Assembly (NCBI GenBank): GCA_002428325.1
Contig: DIVR01000071.1
Span: 1-22,283, forward strand
Origin: a bacterium UBP4_UBA6127
GTDB lineage: Bacteria > UBP4 > UBA4092
Direction: 5' to 3'
Length of the DNA: 22,283 nt
Position numbers and translations under genes: made by a program. Below the pieces are notes generated by a model. It searched no databases. It had not been told where the DNA came from and worked only from the letters and a program-made list of their open reading frames with translations. Shown here one piece after another: positions 1-7,018 of this stretch. Numbering within the stretch: the stretch's first letter is position 1; every line of letters starts with the position of its first letter.

Positions 1-28
1 ACGAGCTACCAGGCTGCTCCACCCCGCG
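1..28 (-). tRNA. Initiator tRNA-fMet, 5' part only (cut by window edge)
   Basis: Read on the minus strand from base 28 to base 1, the sequence begins CGCGGGGTGGAGCAGCCTGG and continues through the D-loop to GCTCGT. From memory this matches the first 28 nt of E. coli initiator tRNA-fMet, including the 5' C that leaves position 1 unpaired in initiator tRNAs. The anticodon arm and 3' half lie outside the window, so the CAU anticodon cannot be seen. A well-formed promoter lies immediately upstream. Elongator tRNAs rarely share this exact acceptor/D-arm sequence. Confidence 0.88.
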
Positions 29-40
29 ATCAATAAATAA

Positions 41-69
41 ATTATCCCACAGACAGGCCTTCTTGTCAA
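41..69 (-). promoter_or_regulatory. Sigma-70 promoter of the tRNA-fMet gene
   Basis: On the minus strand a perfect -35 box TTGACA (69-64) is followed by a 17-nt spacer and the -10 box GATAAT (46-41). Transcription would start near base 34, about six bases before the mature tRNA 5' end at base 28. The near-consensus match and position suit a stable-RNA promoter. Confidence 0.85.
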
Positions 70-93
70 TAAACTCCTTGATTACGAGTCATC

Positions 94-127
94 GATACCC
101 GCATGAATTCTCAGGTTTCAGGGTATC
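94..127. other. Imperfect stem-loop in the tRNA-transketolase gap
   Basis: GATACCC (94-100) can pair with GGGTATC (121-127), and TGAA (104-107) with TTCA (117-120), with a 3-nt bulge and a 9-nt loop. It lies about 155 bases upstream of the transketolase start. No T-run follows directly. The rest of bases 70-280 shows no convincing gene; its role, if any, is unknown. Confidence 0.3.
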
Positions 128-280
128 TATCCCTTGATTTTACAAGGACTACAGAAAGATTAGAAGCCGCTTCGAATCTCTTTTCTATCCTGGCATCCAG
201 GTTAAAAATTACGAGATAACGGTGAGTTTTGCTAAAATATCAGTTTGTATTTTCAAATTTACTCAAAGGTTAAAAAAACC

Positions 281-2293
281 ATGTCCACAACCAACCCAAT
301 TGATGAAAAATGTATTAATACGATTCGGATGCTTTCCGCAGATGCTATTCAGAAATCCAATTCCGGCCACCCGGGGCTTCCCATGGGATGCGCTGCTATC
401 GGGTATCTGGTGTGGACCCGGCATCTTCGGCATAATCCCACCCATCCGAATTGGATTAACCGGGACCGGTTTGTACTTTCAGCAGGACATGGGTCCATGC
501 TGTTATACAGCCTGCTGCATCTGACAGGATATGACCTTCCCCTCTCTGAAATCCAGAATTTCCGGCAATGGGGTTCCCGGACCCCCGGACATCCCGAAGT
601 AAAACATACTCCCGGAGTTGAGACAACCACTGGGCCCTTGGGCCAGGGTATTGCCAATGCTGTCGGAATGGCGATGGCCGCCAAACACTTGGCCGCCCGT
701 TTTAATAAAGAAGATATCACCCTCCTGGATAACTCTGTCTATACCTTGGTAGGCGATGGGGATTTGATGGAAGGGATATCTTCGGAAGCCGCCTCTCTGG
801 CAGGACATTTCCAGCTGGATAACTTGATTGCCATTTATGATGATAATCATATTACCATTGATGGGACCACTGATATTTCTTTCACTGAAGACCGAGGGAA
901 ACGGTTCGAAGCCCAGGGATGGCAGGTTCTGAAAGTCGCTGATGGCAATGACCTGGAAGCCCTTGATAAGGCCCTGCAAACGGCCAGAAATACCAAGGGC
1001 AAACCCACAATCATTATGGCTCGGACTCATATTGGGTTTGGCAGCCCCCATAAACAAGATACCAGCAAAGTCCATGGGTCCCCCCTGGGTGAAGATGAAT
1101 TAAAACTGACCAAGAAAAATCTGGGCTGGCCTGAAGATGCCCAATTCTTTATACCTGCAGAGGTTTCTACTCATTTTAAATCGACAATGGAAAAGGGAAA
1201 AGAGTTGGAAGCCCACTGGCAGGGGGTATGGAATCAATACCAGGAAAAATACCCTGAAGATGCCAGGGAACTAAAACAATGGAATTCCGGAAGACTCCCG
1301 GAAGGGTTTACCAAGGCCCTGCCGGTGGCATCCCCAGACCCCAAAGGTGAAGCCACTCGGAAAAGTTCACACAAATGTATTCAGGCCATCTCAAAAGTGG
1401 TTCCTAATCTAATTGGCGGCTCAGCAGATTTAGCGGAGTCCAATCTAACAACTATTTCAGATTCAGGATTATTTCAGGCAGCCTCTTATGGAAACAGGAA
1501 TATCCCATTTGGTGTCAGAGAACATGCCATGGCCTCCATCACCAATGGAATGGCTCTGCATGGAGGATTGATTCCTTTTTGCGCCAGCTTCCTGGTATTT
1601 ACCGATTATGCGCGGCCTTCCATCCGTCTGGCTGCCATGATGGGATTAAAATGCATATTTGTCTTTACTCATGACGGTATTGGCGTAGGAGAAGATGGAC
1701 CTACCCATCAGCCGATTGAACATTATATGACCTTAAGAGCTATCCCCAATCTTTACTTTATCAGGCCGGCGGATGCCAATGAAACCTCAATGGCCTGGAA
1801 AGTCGCCATGGAACGGACCGATGGGCCAACCCTACTGGCTTTGAGCCGGCAGAACCTTCCTATCATGGACCGTTCAGTTTACGGACCGGCAGAAGGCCTC
1901 CTCAAAGGGGGATATATCCTGGCAGACTCCGGTAATACTTTACCGGAAATCATCCTGATAGCTACCGGATCTGAAGTCCAGTATGCGGTAGAGACCTTTG
2001 AGGAACTCAAGAAAAAAGGTATCACGGCCCGAGTGGTCTCCCTGCCCTGCTGGGAATTATTTGAAGCTCAGCCTAAAGAGTATCGGGATAAGGTATTACC
2101 TCCTCAGGCCACCAAAAGAATTACCATGGAAACAGGGATTACCCTGGGTTGGGAACGATATGCCGGTAATGACGGCATTACCATCGGGATTGACCATTTT
2201 GGGGCTTCAGCGCCAGGCCCAGTCCTGGCCGAGAAATTCGGATTTACCACCCAGAATCTTCTGCAGAAATCATTAGCTTTGCTGGGTAAATAA
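281..2293 (+). CDS. tkt: Transketolase
   Basis: Thiamine-diphosphate enzyme of the non-oxidative pentose phosphate pathway, moving two-carbon ketol units between sugar phosphates in the cytoplasm. At 670 residues it has the full length of bacterial transketolases (E. coli TktA 663). Visible marks: an N-terminal SGHPGLPMG segment, the ThDP/Mg motif around GDGDLMEG, a central pyrimidine-domain segment with IPFGVREHAMASITNGMAL and the HDGIGVGEDGPTHQP loop, and a C-terminal domain ending in GITIGIDHFGASAPGP. The frame is open from a TTG at 245, but ATG 281 is preferred because it gives the usual N-terminus (MSTTNPIDEKC) and follows an AAAGG Shine-Dalgarno at 265-269. It stands alone, between a divergent tRNA and a strong terminator. 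Codon third positions are richer in G+C than in the signalling cluster downstream. Confidence 0.96.
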   Translation: MSTTNPIDEKCINTIRMLSADAIQKSNSGHPGLPMGCAAIGYLVWTRHLRHNPTHPNWINRDRFVLSAGHGSMLLYSLLHLTGYDLPLSEIQNFRQWGSRTPGHPEVKHTPGVETTTGPLGQGIANAVGMAMAAKHLAARFNKEDITLLDNSVYTLVGDGDLMEGISSEAASLAGHFQLDNLIAIYDDNHITIDGTTDISFTEDRGKRFEAQGWQVLKVADGNDLEALDKALQTARNTKGKPTIIMARTHIGFGSPHKQDTSKVHGSPLGEDELKLTKKNLGWPEDAQFFIPAEVSTHFKSTMEKGKELEAHWQGVWNQYQEKYPEDARELKQWNSGRLPEGFTKALPVASPDPKGEATRKSSHKCIQAISKVVPNLIGGSADLAESNLTTISDSGLFQAASYGNRNIPFGVREHAMASITNGMALHGGLIPFCASFLVFTDYARPSIRLAAMMGLKCIFVFTHDGIGVGEDGPTHQPIEHYMTLRAIPNLYFIRPADANETSMAWKVAMERTDGPTLLALSRQNLPIMDRSVYGPAEGLLKGGYILADSGNTLPEIILIATGSEVQYAVETFEELKKKGITARVVSLPCWELFEAQPKEYRDKVLPPQATKRITMETGITLGWERYAGNDGITIGIDHFGASAPGPVLAEKFGFTTQNLLQKSLALLGK

Positions 2294-2311
2294 CAGATAT
2301 TTCTTTATGGA

Positions 2312-2341
2312 GGGAAGAATCATATGATTCTTCCCTTTTTT
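2312..2341 (+). terminator. Intrinsic terminator of transketolase
   Basis: A perfect 24-nt palindrome at 2312-2335 (GGGAAGAAT half-sites around CATATG) is followed directly by a run of T (2336-2341). It starts 19 bases after the transketolase stop. It lies between convergent genes, just past the stop of the minus-strand dehydrogenase, but on the minus strand no T-run follows the hairpin. Confidence 0.9.
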
Positions 2342-3653
2342 ATTTACTGCTTTTTTCGCTTTTCTGATAAAACTCTTTAACTCCCTTTACCTGGATAGCC
2401 TGACTTAACCGGTTCAGTGCATGGATGAAAGCCGCCGTTCGCATGGGAATTTTATTTTGGCTCTGGATTCTTACAATATTTTGGAATTCCTGAGCCATCC
2501 GAGTCTCTAATTTCTGGTTGATTTCCCCCAGACTCCAATAAAATCCCTGCCGGTTCTGGACCCACTCGAAATAACTGACGACCACCCCTCCGGCATTAGC
2601 GAGGATGTCCGGGACCACAAAGACTTTGTTTTTTTGCAAAATATCATCGGCTTCATTCGTGGTGGGTCCGTTGGCCAGTTCCACGACCATTTTAGCTTTT
2701 ACTTTGGCGGCATTGGCTACAGTGATTTGTCCTTCCAATGCCGCCGGAATCAGAATATCCACAGGCAAGGTCAGAAGGTCTTCATTGGAAATCCGAGATA
2801 TTCCTTTCATCTCGATTACCGACCCTCTTTCAAAACAATTTTGCCCTTTCTCCTTACACTCCTTAACTTTTTTGATATCCAAGCCCTCTGCATTATATAT
2901 CCCACCCTGTGAATCGCTCACCGCAACCACTTTATAGCCAGAATCACCCAGAATACGGGCAGCATTGTACCCTACGCTGCCAAATCCTTGAATGGCCACA
3001 GTGATGGGTCCGGCATTGATACCCAGCCATTTCACGGCTTCCCGAATCACATACACCCCTCCCTGGGAAGTAGCCTCTTCACGTCCCAGACTCCCTCCCA
3101 GAGATATCGGTTTCCCGGTAATCATGGCCGGAGCTTTCACCCGGCGTATCTTTTCATACTCATCCAGCATCCAGGCCATTATTGTTGGATTGGTATAGAC
3201 ATCACTGGCAGGAATATCCCGGTCTGGCCCCAAGACATCCGCCATGGCATCAATATACCCCCGGCTGAGCCGTTCCAGCTCCAAAATTGACAGTTCCTTA
3301 GGATTCACACTAACCCCGCCTTTGGCACCCCCAAAAGGCAAATCCATGATGGCGCATTTAAAGGTCATCCAAAAGGCAAGGGCTTTAACTTCATCTAAGG
3401 TAACTCTGGGATGAAAGCGAATCCCTCCCTTGAAAGGTCCTCGGGCATCGTTATACTGAACCCGATACCCCTGGCATATCAGTAAGGTTCCATCATCCCG
3501 CCGGACGGGTATGGATGCCTGGATGATTTTTACAGGATTCTGGAATTGGAGTTTTATTTCTTCAGGAAGGCTGATAAAGCCATAGGCAGGCTGAAGCTGT
3601 TCCAGCGCAGATTTAAAAACTGATTCTCCGGATAGTTCGGTTATTTTAGCCAT
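2340..3653 (-). CDS. gdhA: Glutamate dehydrogenase (Glu/Leu/Phe/Val dehydrogenase family)
   Basis: Cytoplasmic oxidoreductase interconverting glutamate and 2-oxoglutarate plus ammonia. The 437-residue length is typical of the hexameric family. The catalytic-domain lysines are visible: K75 in KGGIRFHP, K99 in MTFKCAI and K111 in PFGGAKGGV, with the catalytic aspartate D151 in DIPASDVYTN. The Rossmann domain carries AIQGFGSVG (223-228 for GxGxxG) followed by VVAVSDSQGGIYN. These features fit glutamate better than leucine/valine dehydrogenases (about 360 residues), but coenzyme choice (NAD or NADP) cannot be read safely. ATG at 3653 follows GAGGGGG on the minus strand. It is divergent from the small phosphoesterase gene (53 bp between starts) and convergent with transketolase. 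Confidence 0.93.
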   Translation of the reverse strand: MAKITELSGESVFKSALEQLQPAYGFISLPEEIKLQFQNPVKIIQASIPVRRDDGTLLICQGYRVQYNDARGPFKGGIRFHPRVTLDEVKALAFWMTFKCAIMDLPFGGAKGGVSVNPKELSILELERLSRGYIDAMADVLGPDRDIPASDVYTNPTIMAWMLDEYEKIRRVKAPAMITGKPISLGGSLGREEATSQGGVYVIREAVKWLGINAGPITVAIQGFGSVGYNAARILGDSGYKVVAVSDSQGGIYNAEGLDIKKVKECKEKGQNCFERGSVIEMKGISRISNEDLLTLPVDILIPAALEGQITVANAAKVKAKMVVELANGPTTNEADDILQKNKVFVVPDILANAGGVVVSYFEWVQNRQGFYWSLGEINQKLETRMAQEFQNIVRIQSQNKIPMRTAAFIHALNRLSQAIQVKGVKEFYQKSEKSSK

Positions 3654-3706
3654 AAAGCTTACCCCCTCTTTATGGAAATCTCATTCCATCCTAAAATAGG
3701 TTTACC

Positions 3707-4063
3707 ATGAGACGATTTGTTGTGCAAGCCCATACCCGGAATAACCGGACCCATTACGACCTGATGCTGGAATCGGGAGAAACCTTAAAAACCTGGCAAA
3801 TGGATTCCCCTCCCGACCAAATTCCCCAGACAACCATCAAAATCCAGGACCATCGATTGATTTATCTTGAATATGAAGGAGAAATTTCCAACAACAGAGG
3901 TTCTGTGAAAATATGGGATAAGGGTAATTATGCTACGATTAAAGAAAAAGAGTCAGGATGGGTTATTTCACTCAGAGGTAAACTATTAGACGGGGGATAC
4001 CAAATCTCATTTATAGAGGGCAATAAATGGAAATGGAATAAATTACCTTTGCATAACGTATAA
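3707..4063 (+). CDS. Stand-alone LigD-type 3'-phosphoesterase (PE) domain protein
   Basis: A 118-residue single-domain protein like the N-terminal 3'-phosphoesterase module of DNA ligase D, which trims 3'-phosphate or 3'-ribonucleotide ends during non-homologous end joining. Visible signature: FVVQAH at residues 4-9, THYDLMLE at 15-22, KTWQM at 28-32, and IQDHRLIYLEYEGEI followed by VKIWDKGNY. H9, H16, D18, H49 and Y53 correspond to catalytic or metal-binding positions of the family. The arginine usually found in HYDLRLE is a methionine; as I recall, small free-standing PE proteins (e.g. in planctomycetes) share HYDLMLE. No ligase, polymerase or Ku domain is near. It is likely co-located with gdhA only through a shared divergent promoter region. 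Activity is inferred, not shown. Confidence 0.78.
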   Translation: MRRFVVQAHTRNNRTHYDLMLESGETLKTWQMDSPPDQIPQTTIKIQDHRLIYLEYEGEISNNRGSVKIWDKGNYATIKEKESGWVISLRGKLLDGGYQISFIEGNKWKWNKLPLHNV

Positions 4064-4302
4064 ACTTCCCAATAAGTATCTGCTATAGGAAACACTTGAT
4101 ATATCATATAAATCTTTCACTAAATATTTAATCTAAAATATTCCGCGACAACTTCAGTAAAAATCCATCTAAATGATGTATCCTTGCCAAGGGAAAATCA
4201 AAATACCTTTTTCTCTCAATGAACTATATTTCAGTTTTTATCAATTAGGTATAGAATGAAATTTGAAGTCTATGATGGAAGCAATCATCAGGAATCCTTT
4301 TT

Positions 4303-4446
4303 ATGAATAAGAGACCCTCAATCATTCACATTAATAAAACGATTCTGATTCATTCGCTGTCATATAATTATATTCCCTTTTATATCATTCAAGTTATCGA
4401 CCATGCTTTAGGATGCTCATTTATAGTTACAGGAACTGTTATGTAA
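4303..4446 (+). CDS. Possible small protein of 47 residues (doubtful)
   Basis: An ATG at 4303 opens 47 codons to a TAA at 4444-4446, with a weak AGGA about nine bases upstream. The product begins MNKRPSIIHINKTILIHSL and is rich in isoleucine and hydrophobic residues, with no domain I recognise. Its ATG overlaps, as ATGA, the stop of a 16-codon ORF that starts at 4256. Such ORFs arise easily by chance in AT-rich DNA, so this may be no gene, or the remnant of one. Confidence 0.2.
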   Translation: MNKRPSIIHINKTILIHSLSYNYIPFYIIQVIDHALGCSFIVTGTVM

Positions 4447-4455
4447 CGTGATCAT

Positions 4456-4466
4456 TGATATATAAT
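4456..4466 (+). promoter_or_regulatory. Possible extended -10 promoter for the che cluster
   Basis: TGATATATAAT at 4456-4466 contains both TGA-TATATA (extended -10 form) and TATAAT, about 30 bases before the cheR ATG. No good -35 hexamer lies 16-18 bp upstream, so this rests on the -10 alone. Confidence 0.35.
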
Positions 4467-4495
4467 TCTGAATTTCCAAAAGAATCCGGGTGTTT

Positions 4496-5911
4496 ATGAA
4501 CAAATCAGTATTAGATCACGTAATAAAACTCCTTTCAGATCAAACTGGCCATAAAATTAAGCCAGAAGATGAAAGTAAATTGGAAGAGGTTATCTCTTCC
4601 CAGATGAAGTACTATGGCTTTTCTTCGCCGCATGATTATTATCATTTACTACAAAGCAGATTTATGGACACAAGCGACGATATATGGCAAGCGTTCATTG
4701 ATAAGTTAGTTAATATTGAAACTTACTTTTTCCGTGATCAGGATCAACTGAGTGTGATCGAGAACTGGATTATCCCTGAAATAATTAAAAATAAAAAAAA
4801 GGGAGAAACATTGAATTTTCTTAGTGTTGGATGTTCAACTGGTGAAGAAACTTATTCCTTAGCAATTTTATCAGATAGATTTATGAAAAAGCACCAGAAT
4901 ATCCCAATTAAGGTCATTGGTATTGATATTAACAAACAATCTATTGAAAAAGCCAAAAATGGATATTATAAAGAACATTCTTTTCGAAATGGTATGCCTG
5001 ATTTTCTGGTTTCCTATTTTAATATTACTAAAGATCAATGGGAAGTAATACCCGAGATACAAAAGATGGTAACCTTTTATACCTGTAATGTTCTTCAGGG
5101 ATTTAGAGGAATACCTTATCTAGAAAATGGTAATATTGATCTGATTATATGCCGTAATGTTTTCATTTATTTTACCCCTCAAGCACTAGCAGCTGTATTA
5201 TCCATCCTGATTAATGCTCTTAATAACGATGGATTCCTTATAACCGGTCATACAGAAATCAGTGGTATTAGCCCATCCAACTTAAAAACAATAATATTCC
5301 CTGAATCAATTGTTTATCAAAAATGTCGTACCCAAACATCGGATAAATCAGCCCCTCCACAACCTCTTCATAAAGCAGTAATCACAAATAAAGCTAAGGC
5401 GCATAAAATGGTTTCTACTCCTTCGCCAGATTTTTCTGATGCTCTTTTATTGTTCAATCAAGGCAATTATAAGTTGTCTATTGAAATATTAAAACTAATA
5501 ATATCCAAAGAACCTCTAAATTCCGATGCTTATTACTTGCTGGCATATTCACAAGCCAATATGGGTAATTACAATCAAGCTATTCAATCCTGTAAGCAGG
5601 CGCTTAAATTTAATCCTTTAAACTGCAACGCATACTTCCTGCTAGCACTGATATCTCATGCACTAGGCCACATTGATACCCAAACTAAATACTTGAATAA
5701 AGTTTTATATCTTGAGCCTTCCCATATTCCCTCACACATTGAACTTGCCATTATTTATGAACGTGCAGGTCATTATTCCAAGGCAATAAAGATGCGTTTA
5801 TGTGCTCTAGATCTCCTTAGAAAGCTACCACCGAATGTCTCTATAAAACCTTACGAAGGCATTTCGGTCAATGATTTAATTATTTACCTAGAAAACATAA
5901 CAAGAGTATAA
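4496..5911 (+). CDS. cheR: CheR-type methyltransferase with C-terminal TPR repeats
   Basis: Methylates glutamates on the chemoreceptor using S-adenosylmethionine. The N-terminal CheR domain (about residues 1-280) shows NIETYFFRD at 73-81, the SAM-binding motif LSVGCSTGEETYSLAI at 109-124, GIDIN at 142-146, and ICRNVFIYF at 218-226. After a short linker, residues about 325-430 form three or so TPR repeats (NQGNYKLSIEILKLI; MGNYNQAIQSCKQALKFNP; LGHIDTQTKYLNKVLYLEP). CheR-TPR fusions are known in Wsp (WspC) and Frz-like systems. The frame also has a GTG at 4490; ATG 4496 (MNKSVLDHV) is chosen, though neither start has a clear Shine-Dalgarno. It is first in a same-strand cluster and is followed after 25 bases by cheW. 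Confidence 0.93.
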   Translation: MNKSVLDHVIKLLSDQTGHKIKPEDESKLEEVISSQMKYYGFSSPHDYYHLLQSRFMDTSDDIWQAFIDKLVNIETYFFRDQDQLSVIENWIIPEIIKNKKKGETLNFLSVGCSTGEETYSLAILSDRFMKKHQNIPIKVIGIDINKQSIEKAKNGYYKEHSFRNGMPDFLVSYFNITKDQWEVIPEIQKMVTFYTCNVLQGFRGIPYLENGNIDLIICRNVFIYFTPQALAAVLSILINALNNDGFLITGHTEISGISPSNLKTIIFPESIVYQKCRTQTSDKSAPPQPLHKAVITNKAKAHKMVSTPSPDFSDALLLFNQGNYKLSIEILKLIISKEPLNSDAYYLLAYSQANMGNYNQAIQSCKQALKFNPLNCNAYFLLALISHALGHIDTQTKYLNKVLYLEPSHIPSHIELAIIYERAGHYSKAIKMRLCALDLLRKLPPNVSIKPYEGISVNDLIIYLENITRV

Positions 5912-5936
5912 TGGGCTTTAGGCAGGAGGTTTCCTT

Positions 5937-6965
5937 ATGTCTGAATTGGTTAATCTGGTTATTTTCTCTCACCAGGGGTTACGGTATTGCCTAAATTCTG
6001 AAATAGTCCGTGAGTTAATTTGGTTACCAGAAATCACGCCTACAGAAGAAGTCCCACCCTATATCATAGGATTGATTAATCTGCGAGGAACAATCATCCC
6101 TGTAATAAATCTGGCTATCCTTTTTGGCCGTCCTCAAGCCCATTATCAGCTTTCCGACCAGATAATAATTATTACATTGGAAAAGCAACTAGCAGGGATC
6201 CTGGTGAATGAAGTTTATGACGTTATAACAGTCCCCCAATCAGATATCATTCCAATATTATCCTATACAACCAATACCCCAGTACCCAGACATTATCTAG
6301 AAGGCATGATTACACTAGGCAAGGAAATATATATGCTTCTTGAACCAAGCTATATAACACGTTATGAATCAATGAGAGAAATAACCAATACTCACCTGGA
6401 GAAGAAGCCTACAATTCAGAATATCTTCTGCCCTGAAGCCAGTTCGGAGGAAAGAGCCGTATTCCATGAAAGAGCCTTATCCTTATTGCCACCTCCAGAA
6501 GAACCAGTCACACAAGGAAAATCATTCTTCGCGATTATAAGTTTAAATGGCGAATACTATGGAGTTGCTCTTGAAGATCTTCGTGAATTTTCAAAAATGT
6601 ATAATATCACACCAATCCCCTGCACTCCTGAATATATCATTGGGAACATGAATCTCAGAGGGGATATCTTGACGATTATTGATATACGCTATACCTTGAA
6701 TATTCCTGTAAATATCATTAATTCGAGTTCATCAATAGTAATGATCACTGAAATAACGAATCCTCCTATGGGTGTAGTTATTGATGACCTGATTGAAATA
6801 CTTTACATTGATTCTTCTGAAATTAAACAAGCGCCTGCTGCCCACTCTGAGATTAGCTTAAACTTTTTTAAAGGATCTGTAGTTTACAAGGATAAATTAC
6901 TTATTCTTTTGGACTTATTAAAGCTATTTGCCAATGATAATTTGACAGTAAATTCAACAGATTGA
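5937..6965 (+). CDS. cheW: Tandem CheW scaffold protein (two CheW domains)
   Basis: CheW domains couple receptors to the CheA kinase. This 342-residue protein has two. The first spans about residues 5-145 (LVIFSHQGLRYCLNSEIVREL, then PYIIGLINLRGTIIPVINLA). The second spans about 195-335 (FFAIISLNGEYYGVALEDLRE, then EYIIGNMNLRGDILTIID). The I-I-G-x-x-N-L-R-G-x-I/L hallmark occurs in both. The linker (about 150-190) is unrelated and proline/glutamate-rich. A strong AGGAGG lies at 5924-5929, seven bases before ATG. In Wsp two separate CheW proteins (WspB, WspD) act; here one gene may provide both. Confidence 0.93.
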   Translation: MSELVNLVIFSHQGLRYCLNSEIVRELIWLPEITPTEEVPPYIIGLINLRGTIIPVINLAILFGRPQAHYQLSDQIIIITLEKQLAGILVNEVYDVITVPQSDIIPILSYTTNTPVPRHYLEGMITLGKEIYMLLEPSYITRYESMREITNTHLEKKPTIQNIFCPEASSEERAVFHERALSLLPPPEEPVTQGKSFFAIISLNGEYYGVALEDLREFSKMYNITPIPCTPEYIIGNMNLRGDILTIIDIRYTLNIPVNIINSSSSIVMITEITNPPMGVVIDDLIEILYIDSSEIKQAPAAHSEISLNFFKGSVVYKDKLLILLDLLKLFANDNLTVNSTD

Positions 6966-6975
6966 TTTACCATAT

Positions 6976-7012
6976 CCCTCTCTCTAGCGAATAGGAAGAG
7001 GGAAAAGGAGGG
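6976..7012 (+). promoter_or_regulatory. Potential RBS-sequestering stem before the chemoreceptor gene
   Basis: CCCTCT at 6976-6981 can pair with AGAGGG at 6997-7002, or its CCCTC can pair with GAGGG (7008-7012), which is part of the AAGGAGGG Shine-Dalgarno of the next gene. The two pairings exclude each other. This could tune receptor translation, but the stems are short. Confidence 0.25.
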
Positions 7013-7018
7013 CTTACA

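Larger units (their letters stand above)
4064..4489. other. AT-rich intergenic region before the signalling cluster
   Basis: This 426-bp gap separates the housekeeping block from the chemosensory cluster. It is very AT-rich and shows no intrinsic terminator after the PE gene. It holds two tiny overlapping ORFs (4256-4306 and 4303-4446, described separately) and a possible extended -10 promoter near 4456-4466. Otherwise I see nothing convincing. Confidence 0.5.

Noticed and set aside
103..219. 38-codon ORF (MNSQVSGYLSLDF...) between tRNA-fMet and transketolase
   Set aside because: No Shine-Dalgarno, no recognisable motif, and length expected by chance; not listed as a gene.
503..1075. 190-codon open frame on the minus strand inside transketolase
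   Set aside because: It is antisense to the well-supported transketolase core, has no recognisable domain, and the codon pattern of the plus strand explains it.
2312..2335. FUR-like operator because the palindrome contains AAGAAT...ATTCTT
   Set aside because: It sits between two stop codons of convergent genes and is followed by a T-run; terminator explains it better, and the half-site spacing differs from the boxes near 18670 and 18980.
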